DNA of 64,000 bases from Bacteroidales bacterium UBA6851. GTDB lineage: Bacteria; Bacteroidota; Bacteroidia; Bacteroidales; UBA932. The notes under the pieces are model-generated. The model had not been told where the DNA came from and ran no database searches. It saw nothing but the letters and a program-made list of their open reading frames with translations. This document shows positions 8,870 to 18,105 of this stretch, one piece after another. How positions within the stretch are numbered: position 1 is the stretch's first letter; every line of letters begins with the position of its first letter. Position numbers and translations under genes: made by a program. The stretch is from assembly GCA_002451795.1 (NCBI GenBank), contig DKDJ01000004.1:153091-217090 (forward strand), given 5' to 3'.

Positions 8870-9727
8870 TTATTCCTCCTTACCTGTTACAAGTTTTATG
8901 AAAATATCATTCATCCTTGGCATCAGTTCCTTATAAGAATTAATTTCCACCCCCTTGTCAATAAAAGACTTGAGCGTAGATGTACCATCGGATTCACGCG
9001 GAAGTATCTCTGTATGCCTTCCCTGCTCGTCTGTATACACAAGTTCCACATTATCATTGCCATACTTGCGCCGGATCTCGTCAACGCCACCTGTAATCAC
9101 AAGATGAGACTTGTTGATCAGCGCGATATTGTCGCATAGTTCCTCCACAGACTCCATATTATGTGTAGACAGGATAATAGTAGCACCTTCATCCCTAAGT
9201 CGCAGAATCTCTTTACGGATGAGTTCGGCATTTACCGGATCAAATCCGGAAAAAGGCTCATCTAATATCATTAAAGACGGCTTGTGCACCACAGTAGTAA
9301 TGAACTGAAGTTTTTGAGCCATTCCCTTGGATAGTTCCTCCACCTTCTTATCCCACCAATTCTCAATACCAAATCTAATAAACCATTCCTTCAGTGCGTT
9401 CTTTGCATCAGAAGAACTCATTCCCTTTAGGCGGGCAAGGTACATCGCTTGCTCTCCAACCTTCATTTTGCGATAAAGCCCGCGCTCTTCAGGCATATAC
9501 CCTATTTTTTCGACATCTGACTGTCTGATAGGTTCACCATTAAAAAGCACTTCACCAGAATTGGGGATTGTGATTCTGTTGATAATACGAATCAAAGTTG
9601 TCTTTCCAGCACCATTCGGCCCGAGCAGACCGAAAATGCCGCCACTTGGAATCTCCAAATTAATGTTCTCTATAGCTATCTTTTCACCGAAAGACTTGCT
9701 AACATTTTTACATTGTATTATTGACAT
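8870..9727 (-). CDS. ABC transporter ATP-binding protein (NatA-like)
   Basis: Cytoplasmic ATPase of about 285 residues. Motifs: Walker A GPNGAGKTT near residue 40, signature ELSKGMAQK (a variant of LSGGQ), Walker B LMILDEPFSGFDP and switch STHNMES. The C-terminal extension after residue 220 is typical of NatA/CcmA-like exporters. Start taken at the ATG giving MSIIQCKNV; a TTG three codons upstream is possible but lies on the promoter. The -7 element ends only six nucleotides before this ATG, so the transcript may be leaderless. Forms an operon with the permease and 5'-nucleotidase genes. Confidence 0.88.
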   Translation of the reverse strand: MSIIQCKNVSKSFGEKIAIENINLEIPSGGIFGLLGPNGAGKTTLIRIINRITIPNSGEVLFNGEPIRQSDVEKIGYMPEERGLYRKMKVGEQAMYLARLKGMSSSDAKNALKEWFIRFGIENWWDKKVEELSKGMAQKLQFITTVVHKPSLMILDEPFSGFDPVNAELIRKEILRLRDEGATIILSTHNMESVEELCDNIALINKSHLVITGGVDEIRRKYGNDNVELVYTDEQGRHTEILPRESDGTSTLKSFIDKGVEINSYKELMPRMNDIFIKLVTGKEE

Positions 9728-9733
9728 AACTCG

Positions 9734-9741
9734 CAAATATA
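9734..9741 (-). promoter_or_regulatory. -7 element for the ABC exporter operon
   Basis: TATATTTG on the minus strand matches the Bacteroides -7 consensus TAnnTTTG. It sits between the terminator at 9741-9775 and the ATPase ATG at 9727, leaving six nucleotides to the start codon. No good TTTG -33 element was seen. Confidence 0.5.
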
Positions 9742-9775
9742 CACAAAAAATCGCCCATTAGGCGATTTTTTGTGT
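9741..9775 (-). terminator. Intrinsic terminator after the GH51 gene
   Basis: Perfect 15-bp inverted repeat with a 5-nt loop; each arm contains a run of six A or T, so the RNA stem ends in U-rich sequence. It lies 19 bp beyond the GH51 stop and separates that gene from the ABC operon. The symmetry would let it work in both directions. Confidence 0.85.
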
Positions 9776-9793
9776 CATTATGGAACAAACGTA

Positions 9794-11344
9794 TTAGTTC
9801 GCAGAAATAGCCACTACAGAACATGGCGGAAGAGTCACTTCCAGACCAGCTTTAGTAAACTTGTAATCCTTGAATGCAACTGGTGATACAACCTGAGGTT
9901 TTTCAAAATCATTGTAGTCCCTTACATCTTTTGAGGTAAGTACCCTTGCTGAAACGACCTTTGAGATGGCTTTAGCATCATCGAAGCTTACAAGCACTTT
10001 CTTTGACTTCTTAAGGTCAGTATTGACAAGAGAGATATTCATATTACCATCCTTACGTGAAGCGGTAACATCCACCTCTGGGACAGCAATGGCCCTATCA
10101 CAAGTCTGCTTAGAAGTAATAATATCGGAAGACAGATACTCGGCATTCTGATGAACATTATACATCTCAAATACATGATATGTAGGAGTGAGAACCATCT
10201 GAGTATCATTGGTAAGAATCATTGCTTGAAGGACATTCACCACCTGCGCGATATTGGCCATCTTAAGCCTCCTTGTGTACTTGTGGAAGATATCAAAGTT
10301 GAGGGCAGCCACAATAGCATCACGCATAGTATTCTGCTGATAAAGATGTCCAGGATTCGTACCAGGCTCTACATTATACCAAGTTCCCCACTCATCGAGA
10401 AGAAGGTCCACAGTATTCTTAGGATCTATCTCATCCATAATATCTATATGCTTCTTGAGTACACCCTCGATTTCAATAGACTTTGAAAGAATATTGTAAT
10501 AATCCTTATCAGTAAACTTGAGGGCAGATCCCTTGTCATTCCAGTCAATCACTGTATAGTAATGCAGAGAAACTCCACGCATGCCCTTACCGGTAAGCTT
10601 ATTCATAAGCACCTCTGTCCAATTGTAGTCATAATCAGAGGCTCCACTAGCAATCTTATAAAGTCTGTTACCGCTGAAATCACGAAGATAAGTGCCATAA
10701 CGTCTGAAAAGGTCAGAATAATACTCCGGAGTCATATTACCACCACATCCCCACGCTTCATTTCCTATTCCAAAGTATTTAACTTTCCACGGCTTCTCAC
10801 GCCCGTTTTCCCTACGAAGATCAGCCATGGTGCTCTTGGCATCAGAAGTCATATACTCTACCCAGTCTGACATCTCTTCCACACTTCCACTGCCGACATT
10901 ACCGCTGATATACGGCTCTATTCCAAGCATTTCGCAGAGGTTGAGAAATTCGTGTGTACCAAAACTGTTGTCCTCAAGGGTCCCGCCCCAGTTGTTATTG
11001 GATATATAAGCCCTGTCTTTCTGCGGACCAATACCATCCATCCAATGGTAATCATCGGCAAAGCATCCGCCCGGCCAGCGCATTACAGGCACTTTAAGAG
11101 CTTTGAGAGCATCAAACACATCTTTCCTATACCCCTCAACATTTGGCACATTTGAATCTTTGCCAACCCAAAGGCCGCCATAGATGCATCGTCCGAGATG
11201 TTCAGAGAACTGTCCGTAGATTTCAGCCGGAATGACCTCTCCGGTACCGGCATCGTGAATGCGAACGGTAGCATCCTGCGCATGAAGCAGAGAACCGCCC
11301 AAGAGCAGACATACGCCTGCTGCGAATGAATTAAACTTATGCAT
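9794..11344 (-). CDS. Alpha-L-arabinofuranosidase, GH51
   Basis: Secreted enzyme of 516 residues removing terminal arabinofuranose from arabinan or arabinoxylan fragments. A signal peptide ends at LLHAQ (about residue 23). The GH51 fold is marked by YGQFSEHLGRCIYGGLWV, RWPGGCFADDYHW and GIGPQKDR. The acid/base is Glu196 in GNEAW and the nucleophile Glu318 in LLLDEWGTWY; both are intact. The gene is transcribed alone, between a divergent promoter shared with holA and a strong terminator. Together with the second GH51 and the ribulose genes it implies arabinose release outside the cytoplasm and catabolism inside. Confidence 0.93.
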   Translation of the reverse strand: MHKFNSFAAGVCLLLGGSLLHAQDATVRIHDAGTGEVIPAEIYGQFSEHLGRCIYGGLWVGKDSNVPNVEGYRKDVFDALKALKVPVMRWPGGCFADDYHWMDGIGPQKDRAYISNNNWGGTLEDNSFGTHEFLNLCEMLGIEPYISGNVGSGSVEEMSDWVEYMTSDAKSTMADLRRENGREKPWKVKYFGIGNEAWGCGGNMTPEYYSDLFRRYGTYLRDFSGNRLYKIASGASDYDYNWTEVLMNKLTGKGMRGVSLHYYTVIDWNDKGSALKFTDKDYYNILSKSIEIEGVLKKHIDIMDEIDPKNTVDLLLDEWGTWYNVEPGTNPGHLYQQNTMRDAIVAALNFDIFHKYTRRLKMANIAQVVNVLQAMILTNDTQMVLTPTYHVFEMYNVHQNAEYLSSDIITSKQTCDRAIAVPEVDVTASRKDGNMNISLVNTDLKKSKKVLVSFDDAKAISKVVSARVLTSKDVRDYNDFEKPQVVSPVAFKDYKFTKAGLEVTLPPCSVVAISAN

Positions 11345-11384
11345 ATTTTAAAAGATTGTATCCGTTATTAATTTCCACAGATGA

Positions 11385-11403
11385 CAAATTTACAATATTT
11401 TTG
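11385..11403. promoter_or_regulatory. Back-to-back -7 elements for GH51 and holA
   Basis: Two TAnnTTTG elements lie 3 bp apart on opposite strands: TAAATTTG on the minus strand (11392-11385) pointing to GH51 and TATTTTTG on the plus strand (11396-11403) pointing to holA. Their closeness means polymerase could probably use only one at a time. Confidence 0.45.
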
Positions 11404-11420
11404 AGTAATTTAGCAGAGTT

Positions 11421-12479
11421 ATGGCGAAAAACACGGAAAATACAGAACAATTGTGCGAAAGGATAGTCAATGATGCTACCAGGGGAGTATTTAAGCCTCT
11501 TTACCTGCTGATGGGAGAAGAAAGTTACTATCCGGACAAGATATGTCAGGCTATCATAAGCAACTGCATTTCCCAAGACGACAAAGATTTCAACGAAACC
11601 ATACTCTACGGCACAGAGACCTCGGCCGAACAAGTCATATCATGCGCAAGGCGATACCCCATGATGTCCGACAGGCAACTTGTCGTGCTCAAGGAAGCAC
11701 AAGCCATGAAAGGTTTGGAAGGACTATCTGTATACTGTGAGGCCCCACTTGACTCCACAGTTCTTGTTGTACTAATGCACGGAGCAAAACTTGACAAAAG
11801 AACTGCGCTTTACAAAGCATTCATCAAAAACGGCATAGTCGTAGACTCGCCAGGCATGAGGGATTATGAGATTCAAGGGTGGATTATGACCCACTTTAGA
11901 AGCCTCGGCCTTGACATAAGCCCGGACGCAGCTGCATTGCTTGGAGAATATTCTGGGACAGACCTCGTAAAGATAGCATCAGAAACGGACAAACTCACCA
12001 AGAGCCTGCCTGAAGGCACCACCGCCATTAGCATAGGCGACATTGAGAAAAACGTCGGAATATCACGACAATTCAGCATATTTGAGCTTAACAAGGCACT
12101 CAACTACGGAAAGAGCACAAGAGCACTTGAAATTGCAGCAAGGATAAGTTCCGCAGCCAAATTCTCCATGCCAGCAGCAGTAGCCATGCTATTCACCAAT
12201 TTCCAGAGAATCCTTAAATATGGCATTCTTCTCTCTTCTGGAAGAGTCGACTCTGAAAGCAAAGCTAAAGTCCTTACGGGCGTAAACCCATATTTCTATA
12301 AGGAATACGAGAATGCAGCAAGGTTATACAACACACAGAAGTGCATATCAATAATATCACTTCTGTGCGATTATGACTATTTCAGCAAAGGGGGTAGCCC
12401 CGTAACGCAAGATGAGCTCTTTGTAGAGCTCATCTCGAAAATTCTGAATTGTCAGGCCGGATTTATTCCAGTCCGATAA
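11421..12479 (+). CDS. holA: DNA polymerase III subunit delta
   Basis: Clamp-loader delta subunit, 352 residues, which opens the beta sliding clamp. It shows the family's N-terminal pattern KPLYLLMGEESYYPDKI, then AEQVISCARRYPMMSDRQLVVLKEAQ, a clamp-contact region, and the later DLVKIASETDKL and ISRQFSIFELNKAL segments. No Walker A is present, as expected for delta. Length fits the family. It is monocistronic and convergent with the large GH51 gene, whose stop codon overlaps the last 17 bp of holA. Its promoter is the plus-strand element at 11396-11403. Confidence 0.88.
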   Translation: MAKNTENTEQLCERIVNDATRGVFKPLYLLMGEESYYPDKICQAIISNCISQDDKDFNETILYGTETSAEQVISCARRYPMMSDRQLVVLKEAQAMKGLEGLSVYCEAPLDSTVLVVLMHGAKLDKRTALYKAFIKNGIVVDSPGMRDYEIQGWIMTHFRSLGLDISPDAAALLGEYSGTDLVKIASETDKLTKSLPEGTTAISIGDIEKNVGISRQFSIFELNKALNYGKSTRALEIAARISSAAKFSMPAAVAMLFTNFQRILKYGILLSSGRVDSESKAKVLTGVNPYFYKEYENAARLYNTQKCISIISLLCDYDYFSKGGSPVTQDELFVELISKILNCQAGFIPVR

Positions 12480-15006
12480 CAAGCACACCGGCAGAGCAGG
12501 CATCAATGTCAAGAATCACGGATTTTCCGTTCTTAACAGGAGAGCCTAACTTCTTCGCCACGGCATTTTTGTTCTCCATACTGTTGGCCACAGTGAGGCT
12601 TCCAGGAGCGAAATATTCGTATGACAAGTCTGTCACACCTTTCCAGTCGCCATCAAACTCCAGATGATACGGCTTGTCTGATGGATTGACAATCTTCACG
12701 ATTACCTCTGCAGCATTTTCTGATCTTGTGACACTCACGCTCAAATCTTTTACATCACCCTTGAATCCTAGCCTGTCGGTAGAGAAATGATCGTACCAAA
12801 GGTCAGTAACCTGATAGTTAGGAGCCACGAAAAGATCCTTATAGTCGAAATTGATAAAAGCATTGTTCCAGTCAGGAGCATCAGTACGACGAATAAACAA
12901 GGCAGCTGCTCCCATCGCTACAACATCAGTATTCTCACACATATTTAGGAACTTGCCTGCGAACAAACCAGTTCTCCAATCAATAGTGTTGAGGTTCCAC
13001 TCAGAGATAAACAGTTTGATGTTCGGATTAGGGCACTTGGCTATCATATCGGCATACTCAAGATACTGTTTTTCAAGTCTATCCGGACCAGTTGCATATC
13101 CACCTGCCTGCTCGTAATGATGAAGGCTCATATAGTCGAAATATCTTCCTGATCTATTGAGGAATCCCTCGTCTTCACCACGGAATCCGCCACAAGCGAT
13201 AATCTTGATGGTAGGATCGACCTTCCTCATGGCTACAGAGAAATCACGGACACACTTCTCATATCTCTCTATACCCATCTCCCACATCTCATTGTCAATC
13301 TCCCAATACTTCACATTATAAGGCTCTGGATGACCATTAGCGGCACGAAGGCTACCCCATTTCCCAGTAGCGGGCTCGTTGCAATAAGCCACCCAGTCGC
13401 ACGCATTCTGAATGAGAGACTCGTACTCGGATGCTGGGCGCTCAAAACCTACACTCACCACAATCACTGGTTCACTATTAATTTCCCTACAGAAACGGAT
13501 AAATTCATCGGTACCGAAAGCATTCTGGTCGTAGTCCATCCACATCCAATGATCCCATCTCTGACGTTTCTCCTGAGGGCCAATACCCCATTTCCAATCA
13601 TACTGGGCAGCATATCCGCCACCAGGCCAACGCAAACATGTCGGATGAAGTTCCTTTACAGCATTGAAGATATCTGGCCGGAACCCACCGAGATCAAGAC
13701 CCTTTTGGGTAGTAAGACTAACCTCATCCACTTGAACAGAGCCGCCACGAACCGCAATAGCAAAATCAGCATCTCCCTGGTAATCGCCAGCTGTGAATGT
13801 AAATTCATGCTTCTTCCAATCTCTACCTTGACGTCCAAGCTCACTGCTTGCAATCCATTTTCCGTTCTTCATGAGACCCACCTGAAGCACTCCATCTCCC
13901 TTGGCATAGATATAGCCCTTGAAGACATCGCCGGCGCGTACAGCCTGAGGTCCTTGAGACACACCGGAGAAATCAGCACTAGAAGTAATTTTCTGTGAGT
14001 AGTTCATATTCACAGCATCTCCCTTTACCAAAGAGAAATCTCCTGCGCCAAAAGCATTCCACTGAGGTGCCACCAATGGAGTTTTTACATCATTGGGAAT
14101 ACCACTGAAATATACGGTCTTCCCATCTGGGGACTTGACAGTTATATTCTTGTAATATGCCTCAGTATAATTCTCCCACAGCACGATATCATTGGATTTT
14201 ACACTTTCGGGAGTACGGTATGAGAGCACCTTCTTTCCGTCCCATTTCACAGTGACGTTCTTGCCGCGGCAGCTGATTTTGAGTTTATGCCATTCCTCAT
14301 TCTCCTCTATCTGTCCAGGCTTGGCAAGCACTGTCTTAAGCGGCTCCACTGCGACAATACTGCGAAGCGCACCACCAAAGCCAGGAACCTGCTTCTCCTG
14401 CTTTATAGCGACCGAAAAGTTGGCATCCGACACCTGTTTCTGCACCTTTTCAAGAGCTTTAGCCCTGTTGTTAGCGTCGATCTGTGCCTGAGTCTGTGAA
14501 AGTTCAAGGCGCTTGGCCTCATACTTAGGATCGGTTATTCTCAAGAGATATGGCTCGCCTGAAGCCTGATTCTTGAATGCAAACCGAAGATCCATCAGAC
14601 CGCCACTCCACATTCTCCCAGGAAGCTTATAGGACCTCCACTTCACATCCATATCTATATCATAACTATCACTATCAACCGATGTCAGACTTATCGGCTG
14701 CTCATACCTGGTAGGCGAATGCAGGACGTCTTCATCGTCAACAAACCAACCATCAAAATAGCCATCTCTCGGATGGATACCAGGAAAATGCTCCGTCTCA
14801 AAAGAGCGTTCAAAAATCAGCTCCTGCCAAAGTCCGTTATTGGCAGAAAAATAGATGTGCTCGAAAAGTTGACCATAAAGAAGAGGATCAATCTTTCCGG
14901 TAACTTGAGTAGAATTAATCTCAAGTGCAACCTTCTCCGGTTCTTGTGCGCCTACCGTCAATGGCAGAGCGAGAAAAGGCAACAAAAGCAAACGTGATAT
15001 GTGCAT
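12463..15006 (-). CDS. Large alpha-L-arabinofuranosidase, GH51-type with inserted domains
   Basis: Secreted protein of about 847 residues; start set at the ATG opening the signal peptide MHISRLLLLPFLALPLTVGAQ. After an N-terminal strand region (LLYGQLFEHIYFSANNGLW) come about 350 residues with LamG/CBM-like content (GKNVTVKWDGKKVLSYR; a carbohydrate-binding-like GDFSLVKGDAVNMNY module). The catalytic barrel then begins at LRWPGGGYAAQYDW. Catalytic glutamates lie in EIDNEMW and LFISEWNLNT. The architecture matches long GH51 arabinofuranosidases of gut Bacteroidetes and plants. It follows the hpf terminator, so it probably has its own promoter, though no clear consensus was seen. Confidence 0.9.
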   Translation of the reverse strand: MHISRLLLLPFLALPLTVGAQEPEKVALEINSTQVTGKIDPLLYGQLFEHIYFSANNGLWQELIFERSFETEHFPGIHPRDGYFDGWFVDDEDVLHSPTRYEQPISLTSVDSDSYDIDMDVKWRSYKLPGRMWSGGLMDLRFAFKNQASGEPYLLRITDPKYEAKRLELSQTQAQIDANNRAKALEKVQKQVSDANFSVAIKQEKQVPGFGGALRSIVAVEPLKTVLAKPGQIEENEEWHKLKISCRGKNVTVKWDGKKVLSYRTPESVKSNDIVLWENYTEAYYKNITVKSPDGKTVYFSGIPNDVKTPLVAPQWNAFGAGDFSLVKGDAVNMNYSQKITSSADFSGVSQGPQAVRAGDVFKGYIYAKGDGVLQVGLMKNGKWIASSELGRQGRDWKKHEFTFTAGDYQGDADFAIAVRGGSVQVDEVSLTTQKGLDLGGFRPDIFNAVKELHPTCLRWPGGGYAAQYDWKWGIGPQEKRQRWDHWMWMDYDQNAFGTDEFIRFCREINSEPVIVVSVGFERPASEYESLIQNACDWVAYCNEPATGKWGSLRAANGHPEPYNVKYWEIDNEMWEMGIERYEKCVRDFSVAMRKVDPTIKIIACGGFRGEDEGFLNRSGRYFDYMSLHHYEQAGGYATGPDRLEKQYLEYADMIAKCPNPNIKLFISEWNLNTIDWRTGLFAGKFLNMCENTDVVAMGAAALFIRRTDAPDWNNAFINFDYKDLFVAPNYQVTDLWYDHFSTDRLGFKGDVKDLSVSVTRSENAAEVIVKIVNPSDKPYHLEFDGDWKGVTDLSYEYFAPGSLTVANSMENKNAVAKKLGSPVKNGKSVILDIDACSAGVLVIGLE

Positions 15007-15026
15007 ATAAATAATTGTTACAAAAT

Positions 15027-15051
15027 CGGGCTGCCCCAAAGAGACAGCCCG
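15027..15051 (-). terminator. Terminator after hpf
   Basis: A 7-bp GC-rich stem (CGGGCTG / CAGCCCG) with an 11-nt loop, followed on the minus strand by ATTTTG. It lies just beyond the hpf stop and upstream of the large GH51 start, separating the two transcripts. Confidence 0.7.
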
Positions 15052-15057
15052 AAAATA

Positions 15058-15348
15058 TTATTTCTCGTATTTCTTTTCTTTGGCACGTGTGAGCTTTTCC
15101 TTCATAGCATCCACGCAACCCGTAACAGCATTTTCGAAAGTGTCAGCCACGCGCTCAATAATAAGGGTGTCTCCAGGAATGCCGATTTGGATTTTGGCTC
15201 TCTTGCCTTCCTTAATGTCCTCAAGAGAAACCTCAGCTTCCTGCGCCACGCCATCGAAGAATTTGGAAAGACGCGCCACTTTCTTCTCGACAAAACTAAC
15301 GAGCTTCTCGTCTGCGTCGAACTTAAGAGCTTTGATTTTAATCTCCAT
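15058..15348 (-). CDS. hpf: Ribosome hibernation promoting factor (short HPF/RaiA family)
   Basis: Ribosome-binding stress protein of 96 residues; start chosen at MEIKIKALKF, the conserved family start. It has the beta-alpha-beta pattern ADEKLVSFVEKKVARLSKFFDG, AEVSLEDIKEGKRAKIQIGIPG and a C-terminal helix with DAMKEKLTRAKEK. It lacks the long C-terminal dimerisation domain, so it is the short form. Its start overlaps the xer recombinase stop by 11 bp. The xer-hpf pairing is common in Bacteroidetes. Confidence 0.88.
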   Translation of the reverse strand: MEIKIKALKFDADEKLVSFVEKKVARLSKFFDGVAQEAEVSLEDIKEGKRAKIQIGIPGDTLIIERVADTFENAVTGCVDAMKEKLTRAKEKKYEK

Positions 15349-16276
15349 TTTTACCTCCGTTTTTGGCTCTTGGATGAGCATTAGTGTATACCTTTTTCAA
15401 GCGTTCTATTGAATTGTGCGTATACACTTGAGTTGCAGCTAACGAAGAGTGCCCAAGCATCTCTTTTATGGAATTGAGGTCAGTTCCATGGTCAAGCAAC
15501 TCGGTAGCAATCGTATGCCTTAATACATGCGGAGACTTTCTTCCACCTATACCACCACCGACATCACCTAGTTCCTTACGGATAACCCTTTCCACAAACA
15601 TCGGATACAATGCTCTCCCACTGCTTGTCTGAACAAGAGGAGAGCCGTCAGATGTATCAGCACATTTCAAAGAATCTTGTGATTGTAAATATAGTAAAAT
15701 TTCATCACATAACGATGGAAGGAGTGGAATTTCTCTCGTTTTGTCACCTTTACCGACCACCCGTAATACACGCCTATGAAAGTCCATGGAGTTCCGTTTC
15801 AATGACAAGAGTTCAGAAAGTCGGATTCCTGTATTATAAAGAAGGCTGACAATCATACGTCTACGCTTGGCATCCATAGAGCCGAATTCCATCACTCCGG
15901 AAGTAGAACTGAAATATTCCTTCATTGCATCTTCACGGAAGAATTCCGGGAGGCGTTTCTGCACAGCTGGCTTCTTCACGAGATGAACCGGATTAGACGC
16001 CATGACTCCCCTTTTCATGAGGAAACGGCAGAAACCGCTCAGCACACTCAGATGAAGATTGACGGTTCTCGGGTTCATTCCCCTCTCTTCCATAAGGAAT
16101 ACCTCATACGAGCGGATAGTCTGAACGTCCATACAGGACACCACATCAGCATCCTCAGAGGAACACGAAAAAGTACTGAAATCATCAAGGACACCAGCAT
16201 AAATACTGCATGTTCTCGGAGAATATCGTCGAACAGTAGACAGATATTCCAAATAATCAGAGCAATCAGACCTCAT
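15338..16276 (-). CDS. Tyrosine recombinase XerC/XerD family
   Basis: Site-specific recombinase of about 312 residues. An N-terminal SAM-like DNA-binding domain (YLEYLSTVRRYSPRTCSIYAGVLDDF) precedes the catalytic domain. Active-site residues are visible in order: Arg in TGIRLSELL, Lys in VGKGDKTREIPL, HxxR in HVLRHTIATELL, His in LGHSSLAATQ and the nucleophile Tyr in QVYTH. The position next to hpf and cca and the length fit a housekeeping Xer protein resolving chromosome dimers, rather than an element integrase. It overlaps cca by 11 bp upstream and hpf by 11 bp downstream. Confidence 0.88.
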   Translation of the reverse strand: MRSDCSDYLEYLSTVRRYSPRTCSIYAGVLDDFSTFSCSSEDADVVSCMDVQTIRSYEVFLMEERGMNPRTVNLHLSVLSGFCRFLMKRGVMASNPVHLVKKPAVQKRLPEFFREDAMKEYFSSTSGVMEFGSMDAKRRRMIVSLLYNTGIRLSELLSLKRNSMDFHRRVLRVVGKGDKTREIPLLPSLCDEILLYLQSQDSLKCADTSDGSPLVQTSSGRALYPMFVERVIRKELGDVGGGIGGRKSPHVLRHTIATELLDHGTDLNSIKEMLGHSSLAATQVYTHNSIERLKKVYTNAHPRAKNGGKNGD

Positions 16277-17702
16277 GGAGTCCAAACTGAGGAGCACACT
16301 TTCTCATATAAGCGTCCGCCTCCTCGAAATTATTGCCTATGACACCATCAAGTATTGCCTCTTTGACCATATCTTTTAAGAGTCCAATCTCACGGCATGG
16401 CTCAATACCATATACCTTCATTACATATTCCCCATCAATAGGATTCTTAAAATTCCGTATGGCGTCCTTCTCCTCCACCTCCACAAGTTTCTGCTTTACA
16501 AGAAGGAAATTGGACTTGATACGGGCCACTTTAGATTCGTTTTTGGAGGTAATGTCAGCATTGCACAACATCATCAAGTCATCGATATCATCCCCCGCAT
16601 CAAAAAGAAGACGCCTGACTGCAGAATCTGTCACGCCATCATCAACGAGGGCAATGGGTCTAAGATGAAGCCGAACAAGCTTGCTCACATACTTCATCTC
16701 ATCTTGCGAAAGATGATAACGATTGAAGATTTTCGGCACCATCCTGGCTCCGATAACATCATGGCCATGAAACGTCCAGCCGGCCTGTGGATCGAACCTC
16801 TTGCTTGCCGGTTTCCCGATATCATGAAGAAGGGCAGCCCACCTAAGCCACAACAGATGATCCCTTCCTTCCTGAGGTGTCACCTCATCCTTACGGATGT
16901 TCTCCAGAACTGACAAGGTATGCTCAAAATTATCCTTGTGTCCACGGCCGTCTACAGTCTCCACACCCTTCAGAGCCTCGAGCTCCGGAAGAATGTAATG
17001 CAGGAGTGAGGCCTCATCCATAAGCCGGAATGCAATGGAAGGATGGTCACAAACAAGCATTTTACAAAGTTCGTCAGCAATTCTCTCCTTAGAAAGTATA
17101 TTGAGCCTATCAGCCATGCGTCGCATCGACTCCATCGATTCATTCACAATTTTGAACCTCCTATCAGCGGTCGAAAGTTTCGCCGCAAAGCGAATAGCGC
17201 GGAGCATTCTGAGCGGATCATCGGAATATGTCGTATCTGGATCGAGCGGAGTGCGAATTATTCCTTGAGAAAGATCCTTGATGCCGCCAAATGGATCAAC
17301 GAGAGCTCCAAAATCTTCTTTCTGAAGAGAGAATGCCATGGCATTGATGGTAAAATCACGTCTAAACTGGTCATCCTCCAATGTTCCGTCCTCCACAATA
17401 GGCTTTCTCGACTCACGCCTATAAGACTCTTTCCTTGCCCCTACGAACTCTATTTCGTCACCGCCGTAGTGCATCATGGCAGTACCGAAATTTTTAAAAT
17501 AGGAGACATACTTTCCTGTAACCTCCCCTACTGCACGCGCGAAGTCAATACCGCTTCCCTCCACTACCACATCGATGTCATTACACTCTCTTCCAAGAAA
17601 GCAATCACGGACATAGCCGCCTATAACATAGGCCTTTACCTTTTTCTTTGCAGCGACTTCCCCGATTATTCTGAAAATCGGTTTATCAAGAAACTGCGAC
17701 AT
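16266..17702 (-). CDS. cca: CCA-adding tRNA nucleotidyltransferase with HD domain
   Basis: Enzyme of about 478 residues adding or repairing the tRNA 3' CCA end. The class II nucleotidyltransferase head shows GGYVRD, NDIDVVVEG and RRDFTINAMA; the RNA-binding helices follow (PLRMLRAIRFAAKL), then an HD phosphohydrolase domain (LLHDIGKPAS). Start chosen at the ATG overlapping the upstream stop in a TAATG junction, giving MSQFLDKPIF, which resembles relatives; an ATG four codons upstream is possible. It is second in the hsdR_N-cca-xer-hpf cluster. Confidence 0.9.
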   Translation of the reverse strand: MSQFLDKPIFRIIGEVAAKKKVKAYVIGGYVRDCFLGRECNDIDVVVEGSGIDFARAVGEVTGKYVSYFKNFGTAMMHYGGDEIEFVGARKESYRRESRKPIVEDGTLEDDQFRRDFTINAMAFSLQKEDFGALVDPFGGIKDLSQGIIRTPLDPDTTYSDDPLRMLRAIRFAAKLSTADRRFKIVNESMESMRRMADRLNILSKERIADELCKMLVCDHPSIAFRLMDEASLLHYILPELEALKGVETVDGRGHKDNFEHTLSVLENIRKDEVTPQEGRDHLLWLRWAALLHDIGKPASKRFDPQAGWTFHGHDVIGARMVPKIFNRYHLSQDEMKYVSKLVRLHLRPIALVDDGVTDSAVRRLLFDAGDDIDDLMMLCNADITSKNESKVARIKSNFLLVKQKLVEVEEKDAIRNFKNPIDGEYVMKVYGIEPCREIGLLKDMVKEAILDGVIGNNFEEADAYMRKCAPQFGLHEV

Positions 17703-18103
17703 TATTGCTGACATATCATTTCCTCATAAGACGGTATATGGTCACATAGCGCGAAAACTCCGCCTTTCAAAGTGTAAATATAGGTCATTTTTCCGTTTGT
17801 GAGCATTAAATATTTCACCTTAAGCACAGAATTGTACTGCATTGCCTGACGCGCGACCTCTTCGTCAATGGCAACGTCGGGCCTCTTGCACTCTACAACA
17901 ACTAGCGGAGCACCTGCACGATCATACACAATGATATCCGCCCGATATCGCTTGCCTCCGAAAAGGAAACCAACCTCACTATTCATCATGGCTACAGGAA
18001 CATGGAAGGCTTGTCGCAACTGCAGAATAAACCACTGCCGCACCTGTTCTTCAGGTGTGGCAGTGACATTCTTTTTCCGAAGCGGATCCCAGATCTGCTC
18101 CAT
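17702..18103 (-). CDS. Type I restriction HsdR N-terminal-like nuclease-fold protein
   Basis: Stand-alone 133-residue protein resembling only the N-terminal HsdR nuclease domain. It has a PD-(D/E)XK-like core: RADIIVYDRAGAPLVVVECKRP supplies Asp and the E-C-K motif, followed by ARQAMQYNSVLKVKYLMLTNG. No helicase or HsdM/HsdS partner is nearby. Such orphan proteins are widespread beside cca in Bacteroidetes and their role is unknown, so a restriction function should not be assumed. It starts 2 bp after the ribulokinase stop and its own stop forms a TAATG junction with cca. Confidence 0.8.
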   Translation of the reverse strand: MEQIWDPLRKKNVTATPEEQVRQWFILQLRQAFHVPVAMMNSEVGFLFGGKRYRADIIVYDRAGAPLVVVECKRPDVAIDEEVARQAMQYNSVLKVKYLMLTNGKMTYIYTLKGGVFALCDHIPSYEEMICQQ

Positions 18104-18105
18104 GA

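Noticed and set aside
15338..16276. Integrase of a mobile element
   Set aside because: No attachment-site repeats or element genes around it; the tight overlap with cca and hpf indicates a housekeeping Xer protein.
17702..18103. Truncated type I restriction system
   Set aside because: The HsdR N-terminal-like protein is complete by itself and lies in a housekeeping cluster; no remnant of helicase, HsdM or HsdS is nearby.
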